From assembly GCA_965277745.1 (NCBI GenBank), contig OZ255837.1, forward strand, positions 186,001 through 250,000: 64,000 bases of DNA. The letters are read 5' to 3'. The DNA comes from G965277745 sp965277745 (GTDB lineage: Bacteria; Pseudomonadota; Gammaproteobacteria; Cardiobacteriales; Cardiobacteriaceae). This document shows, one piece after another, positions 54,038 to 62,657 of the stretch; within the stretch, counting starts at the first letter, position 1; each line of letters opens with the position of its first letter. The translations under genes were made by a program, and so were the position numbers. The notes under the pieces were generated by a model. It was not told the origin of the DNA and made no database searches. It saw nothing but the letters and a program-made list of their open reading frames with translations.

Positions 54038-54044
54038 AGACGGT

Positions 54045-54296
54045 ATGGAAGTGTTCAACACGACACAAAAACATCTCCGCCGTGCCATTGACTTGGTCGG
54101 CGGGCAATCAGCATTAGCACGAGCCATCAACTCAAAACAGCAAAACGTCTGGTTTTGGTTGAATAAATCAGGGCGTGTTCCCGCTGAATTCGTTTTACCC
54201 ATCGAACAAGCTACGCAAGGACAGGTAACCCGATCCCAGTTAAGACCGGACATCTATCCCGAATGCCCAAGCGAGCTGAAAGCCAGTAACCAGTAG
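54045..54296 (+). CDS. Cro-like DNA-binding protein of the ICE (CroS-like)
   Basis: An 83-residue YdaS/Cro-type protein. The helix-turn-helix is TQKHLRRAIDLVGGQSALAR followed by INSKQQNVWFWLN. It is the first gene rightward from the setR operators, where SXT has its Cro homologue, which counters SetR after induction. CAGGAGACGGT precedes the ATG. Small size and position support the call. Confidence 0.8.
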   Translation: MEVFNTTQKHLRRAIDLVGGQSALARAINSKQQNVWFWLNKSGRVPAEFVLPIEQATQGQVTRSQLRPDIYPECPSELKASNQ

Positions 54297-54351
54297 GACT
54301 AAGGGCAAGTAATGGTCAGCATTTTACGTAAACACAAAAGCGAGTTCCTCC

Positions 54352-55221
54352 ATGCGTGATTATGGCAAGGTCTATACCCGCTTTTGGCTAAAGCAAAACG
54401 TTTTGTCCTGGAGTGACTCAGCGAAGTTGCTAGGACTGTATTTGCTTACATGCCCACATTGTAATTTGCTTGGCTGCTTTCGATTGCCGATTGGTTACGT
54501 TGCTTCTGACTTGAACTGGGATGAGCAACAGGTTGCCAAGGCTCTAAATGAGTTAGAACAAGATCAGTTCCTCATTCGTTGCGAGGAATCCGGTTGGACT
54601 TTGATTCGGAGCTTTCTGAAGCACAACCCAATCGAAAACCCAAACCAAGGTAAAGCAGCCTTTCGGTTGCTTAAAGATGTACCTGCCGACTTCATTGGTA
54701 TGGCATCGCTTTTGAAATCTCTTGCCGCTTTTCAAGCTCGGCTACCAGAAGAATTTTCATCATTGTTTATGCCTGATGGCAACCCGGTAAGGGACTCTCA
54801 ACGGTCGGATGACTCTGAGAGAAGCAATAAACCAACAGTTAAAACTGTTGACCACATACAGTTTGAAGACTTCTGGGATGTACAAATACGCAAAGAAAAA
54901 AAAGCGAAAGCCAAAGAAGAATGGCTACGCATGGGCCTCAATGAAGACCATGAACTCGCCTTTGAAGTGCTAACACGCTGGAAAGAGCAACGAGACAACC
55001 GATTGCAGTATCAAGATCGGACTAAGACACCTATGCCACATAACTGGCTTTTAAACCGGCAATGGGAAGACGAGTACGTTCGCATTAATGAAGTACAGCA
55101 ATCATCGACGAGCCTAAAGGGCAGCAATCACCAATTGAATATTGAAGAAAGCAATCGCCGCATTGCTGAAAGCTGGGCCGGACCAGGTATTCGGGAGGTT
55201 CGTTCAAGTGCAGGAGGTTGA
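54352..55221 (+). CDS. ICE replication-initiator-like protein (phage O-type winged helix)
   Basis: A 289-residue protein. The first 120 residues (YGKVYTRFWLKQNVLSWSDS, then LGCFRLPIGYVASDLNWDEQ and VAKALNELEQDQFLIR) look like a winged-helix replication initiator. A linker of polar residues precedes an alpha-helical C-terminal part (FEDFWDVQIRKEKKAKAKEE and RTKTPMPHNWLLNRQWEDE), a common tail in phage/plasmid O-like proteins. No catalytic motif is seen. It belongs to the operon running from the Cro-like gene to setC. SXT has conserved genes of this type of undefined function here. Confidence 0.6.
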   Translation: MRDYGKVYTRFWLKQNVLSWSDSAKLLGLYLLTCPHCNLLGCFRLPIGYVASDLNWDEQQVAKALNELEQDQFLIRCEESGWTLIRSFLKHNPIENPNQGKAAFRLLKDVPADFIGMASLLKSLAAFQARLPEEFSSLFMPDGNPVRDSQRSDDSERSNKPTVKTVDHIQFEDFWDVQIRKEKKAKAKEEWLRMGLNEDHELAFEVLTRWKEQRDNRLQYQDRTKTPMPHNWLLNRQWEDEYVRINEVQQSSTSLKGSNHQLNIEESNRRIAESWAGPGIREVRSSAGG

Positions 55222-55870
55222 TAAACGCGAGTTTGCTGAAGTTTGGGGGGCTGCTTGGGCCATGTATGGCAAAAGCTTATCACCACAATTGCTATCCATC
55301 GCATTTGAAGCCCTTCGTGCATATAGCATTGAAGAAGTGCGAATCGGTCTGACTAGGCATATTCAATCACCGGATACTGGGCAATTTTTTCCAAAGCCCG
55401 CTGACGTCATCAAGCATATCGATGGCAACTCGGGTTCAAGAGCCATGGTTGCTTGGAACAAAGTTGACAAGGCTGTTCGTCAGGTTGGCGCTTGGACATC
55501 CGTGATGTTTGACGATGCACTTATCCACCGCGTGATTTCAGACATGGGGGGATGGGTTGAACTCTGCAAAGTTGATGATAGGGAATACCCCTTTAAGCAA
55601 AAAGAGTTTTTAACACGCTACCAGGCTTACTTGCTGCGGGACGAAGTGGGTGAATACCCAAGGCTATTACAGGGTATTGCAGACCATCAGAACCAGCAAA
55701 AAGGATTTGATATGCAAGCGCCTGTTGCCGTGGGTGACTGGTCAAAAGCGGCACAAGTTTACACGAGAGGCATCGCCAACTTTAGCGCAGTGCCTTTAAA
55801 AAGAATAAGCCCGAAAGCCATTCAGGCGCTTCTCGGAAATCAATTAGAGGACAAAAATGAAAACGATTAA
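55208..55870 (+). CDS. Conserved ICE protein, phage P-like replication context
   Basis: A 220-residue protein. The block EFAEVWGAAWAMYGKSLSPQ, the following LLSIAFEALRAYSIEEVRIG and the QFFPKPADVIKHI stretch resemble proteins placed after O-like initiators in prophages, where they may load helicase. I see no ATPase motif. I start at GTG 55208, which has GGGAGG nine bases upstream and overlaps the previous gene by 14 bp. A TTG at 55142 would give a longer, less likely protein. It overlaps the transglycosylase gene by 14 bp. Confidence 0.6.
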   Translation: MQEVDKREFAEVWGAAWAMYGKSLSPQLLSIAFEALRAYSIEEVRIGLTRHIQSPDTGQFFPKPADVIKHIDGNSGSRAMVAWNKVDKAVRQVGAWTSVMFDDALIHRVISDMGGWVELCKVDDREYPFKQKEFLTRYQAYLLRDEVGEYPRLLQGIADHQNQQKGFDMQAPVAVGDWSKAAQVYTRGIANFSAVPLKRISPKAIQALLGNQLEDKNEND

Positions 55871-56405
55871 AGCAAAAACCATTGCCCTAGTGATAGCCAT
55901 GTCCGCAAGCACTTCAGTCTATGCGTTTCCGGGCTATCAGTGGGAAAAAGCAGCACAAAGTGTTGGTATTGATCCAGTCATGCTCTACGCCGTTGCCTTG
56001 GCTGAGTCGGCCTCACATCGAGGTCTTAACATGACCAGTCCATGGCCATACGCAATTCGCAATGGTTCAAATGCAACCTACGCCAAATCTAAGACAGAAG
56101 CGGAGCAACTGTTAAACCAAGCACTGCAAGAGAGTGAAAAATACCAGCTCGATATTGGCCTAATGCAAATCAATTTGCATTGGCATGGGCATCGGGTGAG
56201 CTCAGCAGCGGAACTGCTAGACCCCATCACCAACCTTACCGTCGGCTCCAGTATTTTGGCCGAAGCAATCAAGTCTTCACCAAACGATTTAGAGCTTGGC
56301 ATAGGCCGCTATCACAGTTGGAACGAAGAGCGTGCACGCTGGTATGGGCAAAGAGTGCTTTCTATCTATCGCAATATTTTACATGAACTGGAGGTCCGTC
56401 AATGA
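55857..56405 (+). CDS. Lytic transglycosylase (SLT-type) of the ICE
   Basis: A 182-residue exported muramidase-like enzyme. A signal peptide (TIALVIAMSASTSVYA) precedes the mature enzyme. The catalytic glutamate is E50 in LYAVALAESASHRG, followed by DIGLMQINLHWHG and the YHSWNEERARWYGQRVL end. It would open peptidoglycan locally so that the transfer apparatus can assemble. It lies in the setR-controlled operon and overlaps setD by 4 bp. Confidence 0.85.
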   Translation: MKTIKAKTIALVIAMSASTSVYAFPGYQWEKAAQSVGIDPVMLYAVALAESASHRGLNMTSPWPYAIRNGSNATYAKSKTEAEQLLNQALQESEKYQLDIGLMQINLHWHGHRVSSAAELLDPITNLTVGSSILAEAIKSSPNDLELGIGRYHSWNEERARWYGQRVLSIYRNILHELEVRQ

Positions 56406-56701
56406 CAACCAATCAACAAGACTTCTATCAATTAAATTTGGCATACCTACACGCAGCACGGGAATTGGCGCGCATTGATCCGCAAGAGGCGGTCTTGCGC
56501 TTTGGACTTACACGCGATGTGGTTGATGCGCTGATTAATGCTGGGGTTGACGACCTGCAACGAGTGGCGACCTCATCATTCATGCTGTTTCAACCAAGGG
56601 GTAACCAAAGCCAACTGATTGAGATGGTGAAGAGCAAAGGCACAGGTATCCCAAGAATCGCTTATTTATTATCAACCCTAAACAACAAGGGGGATGCATG
56701 A
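56402..56701 (+). CDS. setD: SetD, FlhD-like transcriptional activator subunit
   Basis: A 99-residue protein with FlhD-like helices (FYQLNLAYLHAARELARID, then AVLRFGLTRDVVDALINAGV and VATSSFMLFQPRG). In SXT, SetD with SetC activates the int and tra promoters. The frame is intact and overlaps setC by 4 bp (ATGA). Because setC is broken, SetD probably cannot activate transfer in this strain. Confidence 0.85.
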   Translation: MTTNQQDFYQLNLAYLHAARELARIDPQEAVLRFGLTRDVVDALINAGVDDLQRVATSSFMLFQPRGNQSQLIEMVKSKGTGIPRIAYLLSTLNNKGDA

Positions 56702-56887
56702 TTGATAACCTGTCCAAAAGTGAGCTGTTTACCCGAGCCTCGCTGCTTATTAAATATGGATTTCGAACAACCATTATCGCGCTCGATACTGGTTTGCCAA
56801 TCCACATTATCAGAAGGCTGCACAAAGAAGTGACTGGCAAGTCACCTTGTCCTGGTCAATTGCCAGAATCTGATGCCATTGTTAAAA

Positions 56888-58060
56888 TGTAGAAATCAAA
56901 ACTTAATCTGACAGACATTATCAAACAACAACTGTCCGTTGAGTGTTATTGTCAGATAATTCGACACTAGGAATTTGTTTTTCTAGCGCCAAATGCTTTG
57001 CCTCACGAAATGTCTGCATCGGTGTTTTACCATAACAGTGCTTACCACTATGTGGACGCTGTTCATTATATTTACTGATCCAGTGATCAACGTCAACTTG
57101 CAGTTCATCTAGCGAACGATAAATCTTCTTACGAAAGACTATATCATAAAACTCATTTTTCATGGTTCTATGAAAACGCTCACATATACCGTTCGTTTGA
57201 GGACTATTGGCCTTGGTCTTTGAGTGATCAACGTTCTCAGTAGCCAAATAAAGCTCATAGGCATGACTCTCAACTTTACCACAATACTCAGTGCCCCGGT
57301 CGGTAAGAATACGACACAAGGGGAGTTCGCATTCATCAAAAAATGGGATGACCCGGTCATTAAGCATATCAGCTGCTGTGATCGCTGATTTCTCTATATA
57401 GAGCTTTGCGAGAGCCGCTTTGCTATAGGTATCAATAAAAGTCTGCTGATAAATACGCCCAACACCTTTCATGGTACCGACAAAATACGTATCCTGTGCC
57501 CCAAGGTATCCAGGGTGGTGCGTTTGAATTTCTCCATGGGCTTCGCGTTGCGATTTGGCTTTCTCAAGCGCTGCAAGCTGTTCCTCGGTCAGTAAAATAC
57601 CTTCTTGAGCCGAACGAGACTCCAACGCTTTCAGGCGCTTTTTCATGGTCTCAAGGTCATGGCGTAACCAGATCGATCGAACACCACCAGATGACACCAC
57701 AATGCCTCGTTTTAACAACTCTTGTGAGGCACGTAATTGTCCTAGCGCAGGATTGTCTATCGCTATATCAATTACTGCACGTTCTACATGCTCAGGAACA
57801 CGATTCTTCACCACCGGTTTCTTACGGCTGATTTCTCGCAGCGCGTCTTCACCACCATTTTCGTATAAACGTTTAAAACGATAAAAACTATCTCGGCTGT
57901 AGCCCATCGTTTTGCATGCTTGTGACACACTACCCAATTGTTTTGCCAACTCCAAAAGGCCAACTTTGGGCTTGATTATCTTCATTTCAATATTCGTCAT
58001 AATCTGACTCCTTTTGACTCGATTTTATCAAAAATGTCAGATTAAGTCTCATTCTTTACA
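56888..58060 (-). mobile_element. IS481-family insertion sequence in setC
   Basis: A 1173-bp element with imperfect 26-bp inverted repeats that begin TGTAGAAATC and TGTAAAGAAT and share CTTAATCTGACA. It is flanked by a 7-bp direct duplication GTTAAAA (56881-56887 and 58061-58067). The clean duplication with setC sequence on both sides shows a simple and fairly recent insertion. Confidence 0.93.
56921..58000 (-). CDS. IS481-family transposase (intact)
   Basis: A 359-residue transposase. The N-terminal helix-turn-helix is LLELAKQLGSVSQACKTMGY and SRDSFYRFKRLYE. The integrase core has D in YLGAQDTYFVGTMKG, D in CRILTDRGTEYCGKVESHAY and E in PQTNGICERFHRTMKNEFYD. The end QRPHSGKHCYGKTPMQTF is typical. 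No frame damage. It is transcribed against setC. Confidence 0.92.
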   Translation of the reverse strand: MTNIEMKIIKPKVGLLELAKQLGSVSQACKTMGYSRDSFYRFKRLYENGGEDALREISRKKPVVKNRVPEHVERAVIDIAIDNPALGQLRASQELLKRGIVVSSGGVRSIWLRHDLETMKKRLKALESRSAQEGILLTEEQLAALEKAKSQREAHGEIQTHHPGYLGAQDTYFVGTMKGVGRIYQQTFIDTYSKAALAKLYIEKSAITAADMLNDRVIPFFDECELPLCRILTDRGTEYCGKVESHAYELYLATENVDHSKTKANSPQTNGICERFHRTMKNEFYDIVFRKKIYRSLDELQVDVDHWISKYNEQRPHSGKHCYGKTPMQTFREAKHLALEKQIPSVELSDNNTQRTVVV

Positions 58061-58264
58061 GTTAAAAGCAGAAGAGCCCTAGTTGAAGGCTCCCTGCTAA
58101 TGGCGCTTTATGTCAATATTGGTGGTGATAATGTCTACAAGCAATTAAATATTGATGCTTTGATGAAAGCTTACGATGCGTACTTGGTTGCAAGGGAAGA
58201 AGCAGATCTTCCAGCTGAGATCCCCTGGAAAAAACTAACCATCTTGGAGATAGTTTTCGCATGA

Positions 58265-58294
58265 GGAGTCCTCGTTAATGTAAATCGAGGCTCC
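58265..58294. repeat. Hairpin just after the truncated setC
   Basis: GGAGTCCTCG pairs with CGAGGCTCC (one bulged base) around an 11-nt loop. No T-run follows, so it is not a standard terminator. It lies in the stretch brought next to setC by the deletion and could be a leftover 3' structure of the mos locus. Confidence 0.4.
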
Positions 58295-58393
58295 AGTCTA
58301 TGCAGTTGTCCTATGTGGACTCGGTTAGATAGATTGAAGAAATCGCAATCTAACTAGGGGTCTTATAGCTCGTTGAGGTTTGTCATAAACGAA

Positions 58394-59344
58394 TTACTTG
58401 GCGTTTGCGTTAACAAGCCAATCATCAAGCACTTGCTTCAATTTATCTAATTGCTCTTGATGTTTCTCTTGATTCTTTGCCAATTTGTTAATGTTCTGCA
58501 ACTTCCAACGAATCGCTGGCAAGTCTGCTGCATTAGGATAATCAAACAATGCCCAGTCAGGCTGCCCTCTTTTGAATGACATGAGGAAGGCATGATCCCT
58601 TTCTGTGAAATGTTTTTGCAGTTCAATTAACATGATAGGCCTAACAGAGGCTAAGTCTTCGCATTCAACTTTTTCAAAAGTCATTCCGTCAAATTCTGCC
58701 TGAAATTTCTCATTCAGAGGCTGCCAGTTTGGCGACATGACTTCATTAATAGGCCGAGGATGACTTAGTGTATAGGTTAAAAAGCCCACTAAAATCTCTC
58801 TCGAAATCCCTTCACTGCCAAGTAACATACGCACATCAAATAAGTCGCGAGGATGTTGGCGATCCATTGCAGCACACAATTTCCCACCATACAGATCGGG
58901 AAGACTGACTACCTGAATCTCAGCATAACCAAACTCGTCTTCAACAGACTCTTGAACTGGCATTATCTCTGCACTATGCAATGTACCTCTGGCGACGGGC
59001 GACACTTCAATTTTGATTGTCGCAACCGGACTTGATACAACGATTCTCAGTTCATCAGCTTTATTATCCTGAAATGCCGCTCGGATATCTGGTTGAGTAT
59101 TGATTCTGTCTGTAATGCGCTGCAATGCAGCCCTGACATTAACCAAAGCCTCATCTCTTGGTTCAAGTGGAAGATAAGCAAGATCAATATCTACAGATAA
59201 CCGAGGAAAATCTCTCACAAATAAATTAATGGCGGTGCCACCTTTAAGTGCAAAAACCGTCTCTGTTGCTACCACAGGAAGCATTCTTATGAGCAAGGAA
59301 ACCTGTTTGTAATATGGGCTATCTTTATCCATTATGTTGTTCAC
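58394..59344 (-). CDS. mosT: MosT-like toxin, AbiEii/AbiGii nucleotidyltransferase family
   Basis: A 316-residue nucleotidyltransferase-fold toxin. The motif GGTAINLFVRDFPRLSVDID gives the G-[GT] and DxD signature (followed by LAYLPLEPRDEALVN), and LPDLYGGKLCAAMDRQHPRD is the conserved second block. In SXT, MosT with antitoxin MosA promotes element maintenance. Its start overlaps the end of mosA by 20 bp. Position next to traA matches the SXT arrangement. Confidence 0.85.
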   Translation of the reverse strand: MNNIMDKDSPYYKQVSLLIRMLPVVATETVFALKGGTAINLFVRDFPRLSVDIDLAYLPLEPRDEALVNVRAALQRITDRINTQPDIRAAFQDNKADELRIVVSSPVATIKIEVSPVARGTLHSAEIMPVQESVEDEFGYAEIQVVSLPDLYGGKLCAAMDRQHPRDLFDVRMLLGSEGISREILVGFLTYTLSHPRPINEVMSPNWQPLNEKFQAEFDGMTFEKVECEDLASVRPIMLIELQKHFTERDHAFLMSFKRGQPDWALFDYPNAADLPAIRWKLQNINKLAKNQEKHQEQLDKLKQVLDDWLVNANAK

Positions 59345-60116
59345 CTTTTTTGACGCTTAATATCTCTGGCACTGTGATTTGATATCGCTCATCAAAACGT
59401 CCTTTTTCGACAACCTGCCGCTTTCCTGCACCCAATTTAATTCTTGTTTCATCTACGCGATTGACCCACTGGTGATCGTAGTATCGCCCCAGAAATAGAA
59501 ATATTCGGTTTGCCTGAACAGAGCTGCTTCGTTCAAGAATATCTTGTACTTTTCTAGGGCTAAGATTGACTAAACCCTGAAATAATTCTGCGACATGCTC
59601 AAATGAAATCAGCTTCCCAATCGCGTCTACCACCTCATAGGCAGCAAGTTCTGCACAGCTGACAGTGAGCTCTTTCTCTTTAACCGTGATCCTTTTCAAA
59701 TCTTTCTCGGGATTCACTTCAAGTTTATGGTTTCCACAGTAAAACCAATTCTGATAAGGGAATTCACGAAACCATTTTGGTAAGGACGACTTGTTTTTAA
59801 CGCAAATCCAAACTTGCTCTTTGTTCAGCTGTAAATAGTGACTCAGTCCCTGGTGAGTTAAGCTGCTCAATCCAGCCAAATGAACTGAAACGCCCAATTG
59901 CACATCTAATGCTTGAATGGCATCAACCCAAGTTGGCTTTATATCGCCCTGTGCATTTGGACGATAGTACACACCAGAACTAAGCTTCTTAAGCCAACCG
60001 TTCTGCGCGTACTTTTGAGCCAACGAGTAGCTCACGCCGTTTTCAGTCATCCATTGCTGAAGTACTAGCGCACCAGGAGAAGTATGAGCAACAAGCCAGT
60101 TTATTTTAGATGACAT
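59325..60116 (-). CDS. mosA: MosA-like antitoxin, AbiEi family
   Basis: A 263-residue AbiEi-type antitoxin. The N-terminal winged helix (YSLAQKYAQNGWLKKLSSGV, YYRPN) is followed by a domain containing VSVHLAGLSSLTHQGLSHYL and SCAELAAYEVVDAIGKLISF. It should neutralise MosT and repress its own promoter. I start at 60116 (MSSKIN). A GTG/ATG further up at 60158 would add 14 residues encoded inside the proposed operator repeat. It overlaps mosT by 20 bp. Confidence 0.83.
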   Translation of the reverse strand: MSSKINWLVAHTSPGALVLQQWMTENGVSYSLAQKYAQNGWLKKLSSGVYYRPNAQGDIKPTWVDAIQALDVQLGVSVHLAGLSSLTHQGLSHYLQLNKEQVWICVKNKSSLPKWFREFPYQNWFYCGNHKLEVNPEKDLKRITVKEKELTVSCAELAAYEVVDAIGKLISFEHVAELFQGLVNLSPRKVQDILERSSSVQANRIFLFLGRYYDHQWVNRVDETRIKLGAGKRQVVEKGRFDERYQITVPEILSVKKGEQHNG

Positions 60117-60220
60117 TTTAACACCCAAGGTATGAATATCACGAACAGTATAAACCATCTGGTTTATTGTGACAGGGATTTTAACACCTTAGGTATTAAT
60201 ATACCAAATACTGTAAACCA
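60115..60220. promoter_or_regulatory. Two 43-bp direct repeats in the mosA promoter region
   Basis: 60115-60157 and 60178-60220 match at 34 of 43 positions, 63 bp apart (six helical turns). Each begins ATTTTAACACC and ends TAAACCA on the plus strand. The first repeat reaches the mosA start codon. The layout fits paired binding sites for autorepression by the AbiEi-type antitoxin. Confidence 0.65.
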
Positions 60221-60335
60221 AACCCGCTAATGCGGCGTTGTTGAAATGAAAAGGTCTACACAACATCACCAATAACCCGATGTTGTGTAGACCTAGTTTG
60301 ATTACCTTAAGTGAACTGCCTACTATGGCTCACAT

Positions 60336-60722
60336 TCAGGTGCCCAGTAAAACGGCGCTGATTGCTGGAACTGTTGTGCCAATGACTTCTTGAGTGCTGG
60401 CAACAACAGGTAAAGTTGCAGACATGACACTTTCAACGACTGTTGGTGTGTTGTAGAGACCCATACCGCCACCAATGCCCAAGGCAAAAGCCATCAAGCT
60501 TTGGCGAGCGATACCGCCCACAATACCCACCAGAACCATGGCTCCCGCTACGATCCGTCCCAAAGTACCTTGGGTCCAATCTTTTAGGGTATCCCACACA
60601 TCAGTGAAAGCATCACCACCGGTGCCCGCAAATGAGGGCTCCGAAATCATTAACGCCATTAAACCAAGCGCACCAATGGTCATTAGGCGCTGAGTTTGAA
60701 TGGTGCGAACTGCATTTGTCAT
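60336..60722 (-). CDS. traA: TraA-like conjugative pilin precursor
   Basis: A 128-residue small hydrophobic protein. A long leader with a hydrophobic stretch (LMTIGALGLMALMISEPSFA) is followed by a mature part with two membrane segments (LGRIVAGAMVLVGIVGG and LMAFALGIGGGMGLYNT), the usual F-type pilin layout. It overlaps traV by 4 bp. It is the last gene of the traE-K-B-V-A set, immediately before mosA, as in SXT/R391. Confidence 0.88.
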   Translation of the reverse strand: MTNAVRTIQTQRLMTIGALGLMALMISEPSFAGTGGDAFTDVWDTLKDWTQGTLGRIVAGAMVLVGIVGGIARQSLMAFALGIGGGMGLYNTPTVVESVMSATLPVVASTQEVIGTTVPAISAVLLGT

Positions 60723-61291
60723 TCGTTAGTTTCTCCGTAGATACTCAAGTTATCGCGCTTACCATCAGCTCCCGCTGAGGCTGAATCGCTTTGAGTCTGA
60801 AGTGGACGTAGCACTGGCGAAACCGTTCGAGGTGCTGACACCCCAATATCCCACCGGCGCGGTTCAATTTCGGTAAACACGTAGCTGGATAAATTCAGAT
60901 CCCCACGGTCATCCTCCCAAGGCGCAATCCAAATCCGCATTACCCTTGAAGGAATGCGAATAGGTGCAGATTGCTGCGTCTCGGGTAATGCTGGATGGCT
61001 CAGCAGTCCTGTCTCTAAATCAGATTGTGAATACCCAGAGGGAGAACCAATTCGAGTCGCCACAGCATCAATCGTCTTGGGTGCAGCGCCATTACTGGTA
61101 AGCTCATAGACTTCACGAGCGGATAAACAGCGCACACCGTCAGGCATACCTGGGCATCCATATTCACTACTCCCAAGACCCAATGAACTACAGCCAGACA
61201 ATAAGGTTGAGCCGACTGCCAATAAAAGTAATCCAGCTTTAGACCACTGTTTTGACTGGTGCTTTGGGTTGTTCTGCATTGATGTCGTCAT
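60719..61291 (-). CDS. traV: TraV-like outer-membrane lipoprotein
   Basis: A 190-residue VirB7-like core-complex lipoprotein. The lipobox is LLSGC after a hydrophobic LLLLAVGSTLLSG, then SSEYGCPGMPDGVRCLSARE with further cysteines. It stabilises the TraB/TraK complex in the outer membrane. I choose ATG 61291, which follows GAGGAGAG. An ATG at 61369 overlapping the traB stop (ATGA) is also possible and would give 216 residues with a long leader. Confidence 0.85.
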   Translation of the reverse strand: MTTSMQNNPKHQSKQWSKAGLLLLAVGSTLLSGCSSLGLGSSEYGCPGMPDGVRCLSAREVYELTSNGAAPKTIDAVATRIGSPSGYSQSDLETGLLSHPALPETQQSAPIRIPSRVMRIWIAPWEDDRGDLNLSSYVFTEIEPRRWDIGVSAPRTVSPVLRPLQTQSDSASAGADGKRDNLSIYGETNE

Positions 61292-61365
61292 GGTTAACTC
61301 TCCTCTGGATACACATCTTATTGTCTGAAACGGACTTCGATCGGTTAGCAACATGCAGGATTTTT

Positions 61366-62655
61366 TCATCTTCTTGCACCTACCCCTTGTGAAGTGGCCA
61401 ATGACAATGAGGCCCCACGAGTGACGATTACTTCAATTTTCCTTGCAGCGTCTACCTCTATGACTGGGAACATATTTTCAGCCATGTCCAAATAGAACTT
61501 GGCCACTCGATCCAATGCTTTACCGGTGCCTTTAATCGCAGCGCCTTGTAATGCTTCTTGGCTCATGACTTGCTGGTACAGCTGAGTATCACCGGCATTA
61601 CCCGTCTGAATCGTCGGAACAGGATTCACATCAAATGCGCCTGCCAAGCCCTGAAGGAATCCGGCCATCATCGATTTGGCCACCAGCTGGCCTTGTTTCG
61701 ACACTAATCGGCCACGAATACCGGCTTTGCCGTCTTCACCCACGGCATAAGAATCCAGTCGCGTTTCAATGACGCCACCATCTTCTCTCACACATGAAAT
61801 GGTCTCGCCTCGCAAATAAGCACGCTCAGAGCTCAAATCACCGTAACCTGCGGCGATCAAGAAACACTCTTTGATATCCGCTCTAAATCGGTTGGGTAAA
61901 ATGGCTTCCTTTTGAATCCTCAGCAATGCAGGAAAAGGCTCGCGTCTTGCGGACTCGTGAATAGGGGCATCCAAACCCGTGATCAAAGTACCCGAGATAA
62001 TGCTGCCCGCCGGTAGGTACAAAGGCGGCGCTTCTTGCACAACAACCTCTGGTTCAGCAACCACTTCAGGTTCAATCATACGAATCGTGATTGGCGGCAA
62101 TGGAACATCCCGAGCTCGTGTACCTTGGCCATTGGCTGGCTGCTGATAGAGCGGATCAGGCAGCGGCGCATTGGCAAAATAGTCGTCTGGGTTAGACGGC
62201 AGTGGCTTTTCGTCTTTAGGCAATTCCATGGCAGATAAAGGCACTTCAAAACGGTTATTGGTGCCTTCAACTGCTGCATCACCTCCAGCGCGAACATCAT
62301 CAAGTTCCGCTCTAAGGCGGGCCAACTCCGCATTGACCTCACTTGGAATAGAAGGCGAACCTGGGCTTAGCCGTCCTGAATCGACGTCACGACGCAAGCG
62401 CTCAACTTCACGACGTAACTGTTCATTGCGCTCACTGAGTAGTTTTACGTTCGCAGCCAAACTATCGACCCCAACATCACGAGTATTGGTATCCGTAAGA
62501 ATGTGCCGGATCGTTTCCTGCCGGTTCCGACTGCTCGCGCCATCGTCAGGATTAGGTGAAAACACCATCACCATAAGGATGAGACCACCAGCAATACCAG
62601 CAACCGATAGACCCCGCTTCATGTTCGGGCTCATTTGTTCCCATTGTGCTTTCAT
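61366..62655 (-). CDS. traB: TraB-like type IV secretion protein (VirB10 family)
   Basis: A 429-residue inner-to-outer membrane spanning protein. A single N-terminal helix (GLSVAGIAGGLILMVMVFSP) is followed by a coiled coil (NVKLLSERNEQLRREVERLR), a proline-rich stretch (PLPPITIRMIEPEVVAEPEV), and the VirB10 C-terminal domain (LPAGSIISGTLITGLDAPIH, then IKECFLIAAGYGDLSSERAY). It links the core complex across the periplasm. It starts 3 bp after traK. Confidence 0.9.
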   Translation of the reverse strand: MKAQWEQMSPNMKRGLSVAGIAGGLILMVMVFSPNPDDGASSRNRQETIRHILTDTNTRDVGVDSLAANVKLLSERNEQLRREVERLRRDVDSGRLSPGSPSIPSEVNAELARLRAELDDVRAGGDAAVEGTNNRFEVPLSAMELPKDEKPLPSNPDDYFANAPLPDPLYQQPANGQGTRARDVPLPPITIRMIEPEVVAEPEVVVQEAPPLYLPAGSIISGTLITGLDAPIHESARREPFPALLRIQKEAILPNRFRADIKECFLIAAGYGDLSSERAYLRGETISCVREDGGVIETRLDSYAVGEDGKAGIRGRLVSKQGQLVAKSMMAGFLQGLAGAFDVNPVPTIQTGNAGDTQLYQQVMSQEALQGAAIKGTGKALDRVAKFYLDMAENMFPVIEVDAARKIEVIVTRGASLSLATSQGVGARR

Positions 62656-62657
62656 CG

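Larger units (their letters stand above)
56698..58264 (+). pseudogene. setC: setC (FlhC-like activator), split by an IS and truncated
   Basis: Codons 1-63 (56698-56886; SELFTRASLLIKYGFRTTII, LPIHIIRRLHKEVTGKSP) precede an IS481-family insertion. After removing the IS and one copy of the 7-bp duplication, the same frame resumes at 58068 (SRRALVEGSLLMALYVNIGG, then IDALMKAYDAYLVAREE) and ends at TGA 58262 after 128 codons. FlhC-type proteins continue with a cysteine zinc site of about 50-60 residues, which is absent. The tail after PWKKLTI no longer resembles the family, marking a probable deletion joint near 58240-58260. Confidence 0.8.

Noticed and set aside
56888..58264. IS481-family element as the cause of the large ICE deletion
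   Set aside because: The IS has a perfect 7-bp duplication and setC coding sequence continues in frame on its far side, so the deletion joint lies further right, near 58240-58260.
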